Notes under the pieces: model-generated
Told to the model about the DNA's origin: nothing
The model's database searches: none
Seen by the model: the letters and a program-made list of their open reading frames with translations, nothing else
Position numbers and translations under genes: made by a program
In this document: piece by piece, positions 1-12,400 of the stretch
Layout: each line of letters opens with the position of its first letter
Position numbering within the stretch: the first letter of the stretch is position 1
Assembly: GCA_029962745.1 (NCBI GenBank)
Contig: CM057156.1
Span: 712,942-776,941 of the forward strand
DNA: 64,000 nucleotides
Direction of reading: 5' to 3'
DNA from: Echinometra lucunter
Lineage: Eukaryota > Echinodermata > Echinoidea > Camarodonta > Echinometridae

Positions 1-1481
1 TTAAAGTTTGTTGGACAGGAGTCATAAAGATAAGTCAAGTTAATCTGAAAATTGATAGAATGACAGAATGTGTTTGTAAACTACGCAAGATTGTTTTAAT
101 TTTTCAAACCAAGAGTCTATCCTTTTTCAGGGCATTCCATCATCAGTCACAGATAGCAATAGGACTGATTTGGGATACCAATCAAATTAAAGATTTAAAA
201 TAGCTTTTTGATCCACAAAGTTAATCACATTCTCACTTTTTAGGGGGTTAATTAAAACCTTACTATTTAGAGAGAGTCTGATCGTTGTTCATGTTACAGT
301 AAATTAATGTTTTGTTTTTTATTCATGTTTTTTTTTTGATTTGCTGATTTGTTTTTCTATTTTTCTTTCTCTTATTTTGACAAAAATGCAGTTGTACCTC
401 AAAGTGCTCTGTGTTACAATGAAGATTGTCAGAGGTAATATCACGGACACATGCAGGAAATTAAATTGGAATCAGAGTTAAAATCTTAACCTTTTCCTTT
501 TGTGTGAATGAGTCTATAAATGTCTCTCCCAATTAGCTCATCAAGGGGGATGTTTGTCATGCTGTCAGAGTATCATTAGCCTCAGCTAATTTCTAAGGCC
601 TTCATCTGGTAGGTCGAGAAAACAAGATGAATGTTTTCACACCCTCTTGGTCTCAACATTCAGCGTGATGTTTATTTCTTTCTGTAATGTGATGTATTTG
701 TACTGAGTGACCCTCATTATCACCATTCTGGGTTTCTCTTTCATTTCCTTCTATTCTCTTCCCTTCTTATTTTTTCTGAATGTGGTTAAGCTATCCTGTT
801 TCTCTATTTCGTCTTAATGTTTTCATTCCATTTTCCAAAGAATTAAAGCTATCTTCTTCCTAAAGGTTGTTCTCAACATGCCCTTCTTTTTTTTTTCTGT
901 TGTTTGTTCTGTCTTTCACTTTTATCCTTCGTTCTCCTTTCTTACTATAAATGTCAAACATTCTCCCCGAATGTTTGTATCTACAATGTTTTCTCTCTTT
1001 CCATTTTAGACAAGAATTTCAGTTATGTGTACTATACAGGCTCTTTTCAATGTGCCATTCTTTTCATTCATGTTTTTGTACTTAATCAATTCATTGTGTA
1101 ATTCTTTTCATTTTAACATTTTATGTACCTCTGTGTTTCCCATTCATTCAATGTAATCTGTTCTGAATCCTTGTTAAAGATTGCCTTCGGTTACTGGATG
1201 CAAGGCTTTCAAGTCGATTGAAAGTGCATGTGATTTGAAAATTTTGTGATGTTTTAGAATACGTAGAAAGTTTGAATGATGTTTTGCAGTGATGACAGAG
1301 GGAACTGCTTGTGATGCTGAGTCTTAGATTGGAACTGTGAAACTATGTAAAGTCTATTCCACTTAAAACTGTTACCGGTATAACTTTTATAACTTCTTTT
1401 TTTAGATAGCACTCCTTAGTATTAAGTACAATGGTACCCATGGTAATTTGACGAAATTACTGTCAAATCATGGTACTTTAA

Positions 1482-1883
1482 AGCCCGGCGCACACTGTAC
1501 GATCAGACTGCAACCCGATTTTTTTAATTGGGCATTTTGCATTAAATATGGAAGTTTAAATGAGTATAATTGTCTTATTTGAAGTTCGGAATAATGATAG
1601 GAATTTTGGTTGACTGCATGCCTTGTGGTCGGAGTAAAGGCCAAATCGGCTTCCAATCTTAGCCGAATCGCAAGATTGCTATGACGTCACTACGATCTGG
1701 AATTGAATTCGCTTTTATTCCTACAGGGAGGCTAGCAATAGCCCAGCATTTTGATTTTAGTGTTCATACGACTATTCAGAGCTTTGATCATGATGATTTA
1801 TATGTTTAAATGTTCAGATCAAACGCTATAACAAAGTTGTTCAAATCAGATTGCAGTCGGATCGTGCAGTGTGCACCGGGCCT
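1482..1883. mobile_element. Miniature inverted-repeat element
   Basis: The ends form an imperfect inverted repeat of about 30 bases: GCCCGGCGCACACTGTACGA on the left and its counterpart ending TGCAGTGTGCACCGGGC on the right. The interior has no coding capacity that I recognise. Short TGGTAC and TGGTAATTT motifs recur on both sides, so target-site duplications cannot be read cleanly. Confidence 0.55.
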
Positions 1884-2704
1884 AATGGTACTTTGATATT
1901 TTGCATGATCTGATGGTAATTTGGTCAAGTTACCAGAGTACTTGTTTACAAGGGCTGCTTGTGCAGTTTTTCAGGACTTACATTATGGTTTCATGTTTTG
2001 AAGATTGTTTTGTCTGTGATCCTTCCTACTTGAACTATCTAGAGTCCACAGCTTTTAAGTTAATGTTTCTGAGGTCAAAGGTTATGCTTTGTTTGTCTCG
2101 TGTCTCACCCTGGGCTGGTGTTTATTCAACAGAGGGCAGCAGAAATAGTGGCAATTTGAGGGGTGAAAGAGAGTGAGCGTTTGTAGTGATGGAGAAATGG
2201 ACGAGGGCGATAGGGAGAGAACGAGGGGAAGAGAGAGGGGGGGGGGAGAGGGGAGAGGGAGCTGGACAATGATGAAATAGAGAAAGGAAAATATGGAGGG
2301 AGAGAGAGAGATAGAGAGAGAGAAATCGGTATGCCAGTTATTTAGGATGGGGCGCAGGTAAAGTGAAACCGATGTGCCCAGACTGGTTAGTGCATCAATC
2401 AGTGGTGCAGTAGCCCTTTGCAAACCATTAGGGTGATGGGCATGAAGGCATGATAGAATGAGAACGAATGACTGATTTCATTATGTCATTTGCTGTGAGG
2501 TTTGAAAATACCTAACATGACTTACATGTTAGAAGTATTTCCCATCCTACTTTATTTCCAAGTAAGCTCCTATTTCTGGTATGGTTGTCACAATAAGTTC
2601 CAGAATTCATAAATCTCCCCTGATAATTGCTGATTGGAAGGATAAACCCCAGCCAAGACAGGTTATTGCATAGTATATTTCAGTAGGCTATATTTCTTAA
2701 AGAA

Positions 2705-2718
2705 ATGATAATGACGAC

Positions 2719-2758
<40 letters not shown>

Positions 2759-2888
2759 CTGATGCTGATGATGCTATTGGTGATGTTGATGGTGATGATG
2801 ATGATGATGATGATGCTATTGGTGATGTTGATGGTGATGGTGATGGTGATGATGATGATCATGATGATGATGATGATGATGATGATGA
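2705..2888. repeat. ATG/GAT trinucleotide microsatellite
   Basis: Nearly uninterrupted ATG repeats with GCT, GTT and GGT variants, including a larger internal duplication of the unit running from GCTATTGGTGATGTTGATGG. Open frames on both strands here are a consequence of the triplet repeat and are not genes. Confidence 0.9.
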
Positions 2889-3102
2889 AAGCATTCAAAG
2901 ATACTCATATATTGACTCAGAGAAGAGGACCACAAAATCACCACCAGTTAAGCCGTCCTCATCTTGGGATATTGCTACCATGAAAAGTGACATGAAAAAA
3001 AAAGTACATGTAGAATATCTTTCATCTATACTAGAACTCACCCTCTGTAAGAAATCCACATCAAGTTCGTAAAAGGTGTTTTTTTCATTTCATTTCATTT
3101 TT

Positions 3103-3948
3103 GTCTCGCCCACCGGAGGTGAAGGCAAGACTTGGGGATCCAAATGGCGTCCGTCCGTCGTCCGTTCGTCGTCCGTCATCCGTCCGTCACAAATGTTAAA
3201 GTTTACTTGCAAGACTCTCTTATGACGCATAACTTGGCAACTGCTGGTCCAATTGCAACCAAACTTGGGTGGTAGATACACTAGGGGTACCATCATGTTG
3301 CGGTGCTGTCGGAGGTCGCATGATGAGGTCAAAGGTCATTTGAGGTCACATTGTTATAGAGTACCTGCAAGACTCTTTTTACGTATGTTAAAGTTTACCT
3401 GCAAGACTCTTATGACACATAACTTGGCAACTGGTGGTCCAATGGCAACCAAACTTGGATGATAGATGCACTAGTGGTAACACCATGTTGTGGTGCTGTT
3501 GGAGGTCACATGGTGAGGTCAAAGGTCATTTGAGGTCAAATGTTAGAGTTTACTTGCAAGACTCTCTTATGACAAATAACTTTGCAACCGTTGCTCCCTT
3601 TTCAAATAAACTTGGGTCATAGATGCACTTGGGGGACCTTGATGTTAGTGGCATCGGATGTCACATGGTAAGGTCAAAGGTCATTTTATTTCAAACGTTA
3701 AAGTTTACCTGCAAGACTCTCTTATGACACATAACTTGACAACTGTTGGTCCAATGGCGACCAAACTTGGGTGATAGATGCACTAGGGGTAACATCATGT
3801 TGTGGTGCTGTCGGAGGTCACATGGTGAGGTCAAAGGTCATTTGAGGTCAAATATTAAGTTTACCTGCAAGACTTTTTTGTGACATCAGACTTGTTAGGG
3901 ATGTACTTGGGGAAACTTTCGTGTTATTTAGTCACGGGTGGGAGAGAC
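3103..3948 (+). mobile_element. Terminal-hairpin repeat element with DR1 motifs, copy A
   Basis: The element starts with GTCTCGCC, CACC, a short loop, GGTG and GGCAAGAC, which can fold as a hairpin, and ends with CACGGGTGGGAGAGAC, roughly the inverse of the start. A short GTCCGTC-type satellite follows the hairpin. Then come about five units of about 155 bp, each with a GTTAAAGTTTACTTGCAAGA-like segment. Four perfect AGGTCA-A-AGGTCA direct repeats lie at 3326, 3516, 3671 and 3828. A second copy lies in the opposite orientation at 50491-52013. No transposase is visible, so it would be non-autonomous. Confidence 0.65.
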
Positions 3949-4954
3949 ACTATCTTGCTATTGGCTTGTCTTTATTTCCATTTCTAACAATGCAAACCAG
4001 AATACAGTATAAGTAAAACAATGAAACTTAACAAGGTTATCATAAATGTAAATAGTTCACAGTGTACAGCAGGCCTAAAAAAACAGGTTGGTAATGGAGG
4101 GGACTGCTGAAAAGCTGTGCTTGTATGGATTGCAGCCCCCTATAACTTAGAGTTGTAAAAATAGTGTATCAATAAAAGAAATAAGGGAACACAGTAGGTA
4201 CACTGGATATGATGGCATTATAAGTCTTCTAGTTTGGGATTTCCCCTTCAAATCTCTGGAGCCATGCTGTGCTATTTATTTCATTATTACAATGAGAATG
4301 AACTCGGTGATCAATCAAGCTAAGAAGCCCATATATCGCATTGTCACCTTCAACTTGTCATTCTGCATCTCTCAGCTTATAATCCTCTCCTCACCATTCT
4401 CTGACTTGGATTCAATTTATTTCACGGAAAGAGATGCATACATGCATTGATTACAGCCACGGACTTGGTGAAAATCCATTTGTCTTCCTCGTGTCTCTGT
4501 AAGAGCCTACATATGCTAATAATCTTGAAAGCTGCAAGAGGGGAAAAAAGAGGGTTATCCATCTGTCCTGTTTGTGGGGCTGGTAATTAGTTGAATATAA
4601 GCAAATTGTATGTATCACTAGGCCTATTAAAATCAGGGGCGGTGCTACGGGAGGGGGGGGGGACATGGGGACAGCCGCCCCCATGATTTTTCAAGTGATG
4701 AAAAAAAGAAGAAAAAGAAAAAATGAAGAAAGAAAGAAGAGCATGGGGAAGAGATGGCAGGGTCATGCAACTATATGATAACCCTGTTCATTTCAAATGT
4801 AAGAAAATTCATCTGTGGGTCATCCCCCCCCCCATCAAAATACCCTAGCCCCACCCCTGGCCTGAATGATGTCTTTTGAGAACGAGAGAGGCATTCACCT
4901 TGTAAAAGTATGTAGGTTTAATACATTCTGCTTGTTCTCAACAGATGTTTAAGG

Positions 4955-5100
4955 TTATGTACAGTTTTCATAGGCCATCAGAAACTCTTTGTCAGATTTC
5001 CTTGCTTCAGTTCAAGCAGCTTAGTAGCAAGGTAAAAGCAAATCTAAGATGCTGTGAAGTTTTTTTTTCCTCTCGAAGTTGAATGTCAAGCAAATGAGAG
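4955..5100 (+). repeat. Dispersed repeat, copy 1
   Basis: The stretch with TATGTACAGTTTTCATAGG, CAGATTTCCTTGCTT, AAGATGCTGTGAAG and TTGAATGTCAAGCAAATG matches a stretch at about 30205-30365 in the same order and orientation. Function unknown; boundaries approximate. Confidence 0.5.
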
Positions 5101-6346
5101 GTGAGAAATACTTTTGCTCATTGGGCCAGGCGATCGAAAGTCAACAGCATCAACCTGCTTCACAGTACCTGCACACACGTGAAACTAAAATGAGAATTTG
5201 ATTTGTCCGATATGCATAACGAAGTGCTATAAGTAGTCAGCGAGCAGGGGTTCTAGCATTGGGCATACATGTAGCGTAACCATTATATTTTGTTCATGTC
5301 AGACATTTACACTGAAATTCAGCTGAAATCATGAATGAAATATCACACACTCTCACACATATCTCTTTTTTTATACGAGGCAGACATTGTGAGACTATAT
5401 TCCATCAGTTTTATGCCAATTTCTTTTTGTTACCAAAACTCTACGTGAGCTTTGAATGACGGTATGAATACAATTTTGCCCCCAAATTTTGATCTTTAAG
5501 TGTTGATCATGAGTATACATGTAATTATGCTTCTATGTACTATTTCTCACTTTTTATATCAAATTTATAAATCCTCTTGAATGAAAAGGTTAATGAACTT
5601 CCATTTTAATGAATGAGAACACTTAAGTAAACTTGTAAGTCTAGAATAGTGAGACTAACTTGGTTACTACTGGGAAAGTACTTGTGTGCCATTTTGACTG
5701 GGTGCCAAAGCCCTGATGATCGTACCACGCTTTTTACTTTCGATACATCTGAATGTGGAATTGTTTTGAACTACCATAGCTGGCAGAGTAGCCACGTGCT
5801 TGAGAACTGCATCTTTCAACTCCTTGAAAACTATGCCCAAGATAACTTGCATTGGGGTGAATGGAAAATTCCTGTATACCGAATCAAATCATGCTCAAAG
5901 GGTTAAAACATTTAGACTTACTCCTTTCCTGCTCTGCTATATCACTAGATGCCATTTGTGTGCGGGGAGGGGGGGGGGGGGGGTGGGTAACCCGCCACTC
6001 AGTTCCCCTTCGTTACTAGTATTCCACAGACCAGTTACAGTAAATAAGTTCAGAAAATGACAGCAGTAACCAATACAATGGCTTCCTACATTATTAAATT
6101 CAGTTTTTTGTAAATGCCTTGAAATATTACGATATGAAATGTAACAAAATTTAGAAATTTGTTTGTTATAATTTGAGTGTATGTATTCAACATGGCAGTT
6201 TCATTGAGCTGATAGACATAATCTTACACTATATTTTGTCATGAATTCTGCATTCTTTTGTTGCTATCCATTGATTTAGGGGTTATCCTTGCTTTCAGTA
6301 CCATTGACTCACCACCCCCCCCTTTTTTTTTCTTTTCATTCAACAG

Positions 6347-6497
6347 GTAACGTTGTGAGGGAATTGGAGGATAACCTGGGAATGATCGAAGTCATCAGTG
6401 ATGCCTTGATAGTCCGCAGAGCCAACTCACTGGTCAGTTTGAACTTCCTCAGGAATCTACGAATGATCGAAGGTCGTGAGAAAGGATTGGAAATGAA
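6347..6497 (+). CDS. INSR: Receptor exon 1 of window: L2 domain, first part
   Basis: The acceptor is a long pyrimidine tract ending CAACAG and the donor is GTAAGT. The exon starts in phase 1, needing one base from an upstream exon. It encodes residues 1-50 of the visible part, with [20 protein letters not shown] and [14 protein letters not shown], which match the leucine-rich beta-helix repeats of the insulin receptor L2 domain. Confidence 0.93.
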
Positions 6498-9400
6498 GTA
6501 AGTTGGCTTAGAATCTTTACTAAACCCATCGCCTACTAGAACAAAAGGTTTTGTTGGGGTCATTCCATGATCTCAACACCCACAAGCTAGACATTGCAAA
6601 AGGGTCCACAAGTCATACAGCCCACAAGCTAAACACTGAAGTAAAATAGGCCCACATGCTCGATGCTACGTCAGTTAGGCTCATATAGTGTCGAGCTGGT
6701 GGGCCTTATTTGCCTAGTGACGAGCTTGTGGGCCTAATTTACTTTGTGTGGAGCTCCTGGGCCTTGTTCACTTACATGTAGTGTCTAGCTCGTTGGCTGT
6801 ATGATTCATGAGTTGTATGACTCCTGGGCTGTATGACTTGTAAGCTGTATGACTTGTGGGCTGTATGACCCGTGGGCCTTACGACTCTCGTGGGTGTCTA
6901 GCTCGTGGCTATACTAGTGGACCTAAATACCTGTGTATAAAGCTTACGAAAATGAAAGATGACTGTTTTCAATGATTCAGTGATTTCATTAATTCATAGG
7001 ATTGTATGATTGTGATCAGGAAGAATCGCTGTCTGTTTAACTTTGTACTTTCTTCACATCTTTGCATCCTGTATAACACACACAGATAGAGAATGTATAC
7101 CGGGTGTCCCAGAAAAAAGCAGAACAGTGGATTTTCAGTACCTTACCTTTTAATAGAAAGTTGATAATCTTTTTACTTTAATAGGTAAAGCATCTTCTAC
7201 CAAAGGGAATGATACCAAGATCATTAAATTTGGTGAAGTAATTTTTATTCTATGCCCGTTTCTTGAAATACAGTAATTTTCGAACTTCGCATGTTTTTGG
7301 CTACATTGGTGAGCAAAATTGTGTCAGCAATGGCCTTTCATATGGTATGTGTATGGCACATTTTGTTGCCAACATGCATCAATGGACTTCCCTCAAACAT
7401 CGTATTATGAAAGGCCATCCCAACAGAAAGCTACTCTCATCAGTTGCCAAAAATTTGAAAAAGACTGTATTTTTAAAAAACGGGCATAGAATACTACTTA
7501 ACCATATTCAATGATCTTGGTATCAATTTCTTCGGTAGACGATGCTTTACCCACTGATGTAAAAAGATATCTACTTTTTGAAGGTAAAGTACTGAAAGTA
7601 CACCGTTCCCCTTTTTCTGGGACACCTGGTATAGGTCCTTTGCTATATCCCACACGACCTTGCCATTCAGGTAACACATGCACACCCCCCCCCCCCCAAA
7701 AAAAAAACAACAGCAACAAAACACCAGCATTTCAAGGTTGTAATAAGTTGTGTGAAGAAAGAAAACACTTATGGAAATGAAAGACTTAGAGAATTACACC
7801 CACACAGGCTTTTTCTTATGATCCTGATTCCATCTTGGCATCTAAATCTTGATTTGATTTAGTTCTTCATATTTCATTTGCTTAAGGCGATGCATTATTG
7901 AAAGATTATGATCTGTTTTCCCAAGAAAATTCAATTCATGCACACTTTTCTGCATGAAAAGAAACCAGATTAAATGCCTTTATGTGGTCCCACGCTGACA
8001 TTTCAGATTTAGCACATAACCATTATTGTTACAGTTAATTTAAACAAGTATTATAAACCTTCAGTGAAAAAAGCTCAACAATAGATTTATTAGCATTAAC
8101 CCGGTGATTTTCCGATTAGTTGCATTTATTACAGTATTGCAAAAACTTTATAAAGTTGTGTTAAGTATTGGTTATAAAAATGAAAAACAATTTCCAAGGT
8201 TTACAAGAAGACAAGTGTATTATTACTATAACTGCAATGACCTTTTGAAAAGTGCTTTATTTTCCTGTGACCCTATCAACACAATATCTAAATGAGCCTA
8301 TCTGTAGTCTCTGTGTGACATCCTGAGAAGAAGATAAATTTATACTACATCATAGCTTTCATTGAACTCATTAAAACAGAGAGAGGCGGCGGGGGAGACA
8401 TCAAATGCTGTTTTGTCGTATTTTTCCCCTTTGACCATGAAATATCCATTTGCTGGAAAAAAAACCCCAGAACAAAAACAAAAGTGTGGAAAACAACATC
8501 TAAGTGCTAAGATGGATAGGAATAAAGGTTAATGGACATGTACACATAGGCCATTTGGAAACATAGACTGTTATTGACATGTAATATTTTGTTGTTCATT
8601 CTGGATGACGTCATCTTCTCATTTTTAAGGCTGTATTGGATTTCACCTTTCATAATTCTAGAAAAGATAGCAGTTTATGCCTTTGGCTCATGTGAAATTT
8701 GAATGTTTGTTTTCTTTCATTTTGGAATGACTAGTAAAAAGCTTGACCCTTCCATACTGATACATAATTATACTATGGGGTTATCTTACAGGGGCTGTTG
8801 TTTATGAAAAAAAACCCAACTTGTTTTGATGTTGTTTATCCCCAGTCATTCTTCATGAAAAAAGAAAAATAATGCCAGGTTGATTGTAAACAGAACATCT
8901 GGAAAAGATTGTAACCAAATTTTTCAAACTATTTTTTTTTTCAACAGAAGATTTTGAACAAAACTTAGTCTTTTATACAATATTTTCTGTTCCATACTTT
9001 GATGATCACATGTCAGGGAAACATCACAAGCTTGAAGTTAAACCTCTCTAAACTGCCAGCCCTTTGCTTTTGAAAAGACAGCCTATTGGGCAATAATTTG
9101 TTTCCTTTCATATTTTTTTTTTCTTTTTTCTTTTTAGTCAATACTCCCTCTACGTCTTGGCAAACAACAACCTCCAGCAGCTTTTTGACTTCTCCCAACA
9201 TCCTAACATCACCATCGGCAACGGGAAGTTTTTCTTCCACTACAACCCCAAACTGTGCTACTCTGAGATCGAGGAGCTTCATAATCTTACAGGCATTAAA
9301 GAACCACTGAGTAACCTTGATGTCTCGCTCTCATCCAATGGAGATCAAGTGGCATGTAAGTCAAGTAGAGTAAAATCTGCTTTACTGACCACCTGTATAG

Positions 9401-12400
9401 AAAGACCACCTGTCTGTATAGACCAGAATTTTTGTTTCCCTTGAATAATTTTTCCCATTGAAACATGTATTGAAGAAACCTGTAAATGAAGTCCACCTGC
9501 TCATAAAGACCATGTCTCCTTTCTCCCTTGGTCTGCCGTTATATACTGTAATTGGTAGTTGATGGGTTGATGGTTAACTAAGAAAGCATGTGTAGGTTTG
9601 TAAGTGAACAATCAGTGATGGCTTTAATTCCATCCGAGGTTTTGGTAATTGGCACTATGATATCGTCTTTGTTTAATAATATATAGTTCTTGTATAGCGC
9701 ATATCACATTATGATATAACGTCTCTATGCACTTCCAAAGGACTTGGATATTATTACCCCAGCTTTAGCCCGGCAGCCTTTTACAGCGCGCAAGCATTTC
9801 AAGGAATGAATTCCTACCCATTCACCTCACCTGGGTTGAGTGCAGCACGATGTGGATGAATTTCTTGCTGAAGGAAATTAACGCCATGGCTGGGATTCGA
9901 ACCCACGACCCTCTGATTGAAAGACGAGAGTCAGAACCACCAGACCACGACGCTTTGTTTTGAACCCAGAGACCCCATTTACGTGACCACCGCTCCAACG
10001 CTGAGCTGTTGTGCTTTCTAACGTTAATTTGTGTGTTCACATTATTTCTCAATGGTATTATGTTGTTTAAGTTGGTGCAAATTTTTTAACACATGATTTT
10101 GCAGTAGACCACATACTGAAGGCTACATATGTGCAAGGAACCGAACTTTTGAAAAGAAAATAAAGAAGAATGAAGTAAAGAACTTTTTCTTCAGTGTCGT
10201 AATCAAGTGTCTATTCTTCACTTTTGGTAACTTCCGTTGACAATATCCTCTCATTCTGTAGGTAACACTCATCGTCTGAACCTAGCCTTTAGTTTCCTTG
10301 GTTCCTTACTCTATGTAAGATGGTCACCTCCTAAAGGCAAGGGGGATGTGCGTGAGATCGTGGGATACATCCTATCATACCGTGAAGCGTAAGTTTCAAG
10401 TTTCACAGGGTTCATACGAGTCAGAGAATTTCTGGAAAGTCAGGGAATTGAAAATTCTTTTTTTCCAGAAGCAAAAATTCAGGGAAAGTCAGGAAATTTG
10501 TAAGTTTCTTCTGGAAAGTCATGGAAAATCATTTATTCAAGATATTTTTCATGTTACTAAATTCACGCTCCGGCCAGCCCTGCATTCATTGCACTCAGAT
10601 CAGTTTTGAAACTCTTTTAATCAGCATGCTTTTTATGTAAGTTTGGCATCAATATGATCAATGAGTCATGGAAATCTGCATTTTTCTGCCCTGGTAAGTC
10701 ATGGAAAGTCATGGAATTTTGAAAATGTATCAGTGTATGAACCCTGGTTTCAGTTTTCAAGTTTAGATACATGTATTTCCTATTATTCAAATAATAAACA
10801 AGATGATGATAATACAACAAGGTCATATACAAGTATTTGTAACAACATATGAAAAAATATAGATTCATTGTAGTTACATAAAGAATTGGAGGACACACGT
10901 CTAAAAGCAAAAGCTTGGGTCGAAGGTGCCCTTGGACATGATAAATATATAAAGTTGTATGGTCATAATTCCTCTCAAATCTGAAAAAATGTCATTTTAA
11001 CTTATTACTTAATATTTATCAAATCAAGCCAATTGGCCTCAGCTATATTGTACATTTGTATTACCGTATTAAACCAGCTTGGTTATCAAGCTTTGCAATT
11101 ACTATATGATATTTACTCAAACAAATGCACTTTGAACCCGGAGATTTGAGAGGTGTAGGTATCAGGTTATTCTTGAATTAATTCTCCAAAACATTCCAAA
11201 TGATAATAATAACAACATTGGAGGCTTCTTCTGTGATGCCTTCCACCTTTGATAGTCTGTGCACATGATGATACACACATGTTACTTGATGTTACCCCAC
11301 TGACTGGTGAATTCTTTAATTCACATAGGTGTTATACGGGGGCTACTCATTTTCAGTAGGCAATTGGTTCAATGCTATTTTACTCTGGGAACTTTGTCAA
11401 TTTTTGACAAATTAATATGGAAAACACTTTGAAATATTTATATCATTGTAATATGATTTATTATAATAATTATTACGTGAAAACTTTTAATTCATTCATT
11501 TTTTTGACCTGAATAGACCACAACGTAATGTGACTGAATTAGATGGTGAGGATGCGTGTGGGACAAGTCTGTGGGAGGTTCAATACATAAATCCCAATGA
11601 AGTATCGACCTTCGTCCCCAATCTCCAACCGTGGACCCAGTATGCATTCATGGTACGGACATACACCATCGCTGGGGCACAGTTTAGCGCCAGGAGTAAC
11701 ATCGAGTACTACAGAACGCCAGAAGCAAGTGAGTGTGGGGTAGGGATGGTTTTTTTGAAGCCTGGTGCACAGTTTAGCACCAGGAGTAACATTGAGTACT
11801 ACAGAACACCAGAAGCAAGTGAGTGTGTGGGTAAGGGTAGGTTTCTGAAGCCTGGTGCACAGTTTAGTACCAGGAGTTACATCGAGTACTACAGAACACC
11901 GGAAGCAAGTGAGTGTGTGGGTAAGGGTAGGTTTCTGAAGCCTGGTGCACAGTTTAGTACCAGGAGTTAAATCGAGTACTACAGAACACCGGAAGCAAGT
12001 GAGTGTGTGGCTAAGGGTAGGTTTCTGAAGCCTGGTGCACAGTTTAGTACCAGGAGTTACATCGAGTACTACAGAACACCGGAAGCAAGTGAGTGTGTGG
12101 GTAAGGTTAGGTTTCTGAAGCCTGGTGCACAGTTTAGTACCAGGACTTACATCGAGTACTACAAAACACCAGAAGCAAGTGAGTGTGTGGGTAAGGGTAG
12201 GTTTCTGAAGCATTGTGCACAGTTTAGTACCAGGACTTACATCGAGTACTACAGAACACCGGAAGCAAGTGAGTGTGTGGGTTAGGGAAGGTTTTTGAAG
12301 CCTAGGGCACAGTTGAGCGCCAGGAGTAACATCGAGTACTACAGAACACCAGAAGCAAGTGAGTGTGTGGATTAGGGAAGGTTTCTGAAGCCTTTAGGCA

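Larger units (their letters stand above)
1..6346. other. Exon-free stretch, probably receptor intron
   Basis: I find no exon here with coding similarity and splice sites. The first recognisable receptor exon begins at 6347 and needs one base of a codon from an earlier exon, so the L1 and cysteine-rich exons must lie before the window and this stretch is most simply intron. It is AT-rich with long T runs. It contains an inverted-repeat element (1482-1883), a purine-rich tract (about 2180-2325), an ATG-repeat microsatellite (2705-2888), a DR1-bearing repeat (3103-3948), a dispersed repeat (about 4955-5100) and a poly-G run near 5957. Confidence 0.6.

Noticed and set aside
2680..2983. Open frames of poly-Met or poly-Ile on both strands
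   Set aside because: They translate an ATG/GAT microsatellite and have no other gene evidence.
9892..9960. A tRNA gene at the B-box match GGGTTCGAATCCC
   Set aside because: The tRNA-like head is fused to a body and tail found again at 35483-35724, so it is a SINE. No proper cloverleaf with an acceptor stem was seen.
11539..12213. Minus-strand open frame of 224 codons with repeated Cys/Thr/Leu motif
   Set aside because: It is the reverse strand of the 90-bp array derived from receptor exon 4. A 90-base unit without stops in one copy stays open in all.
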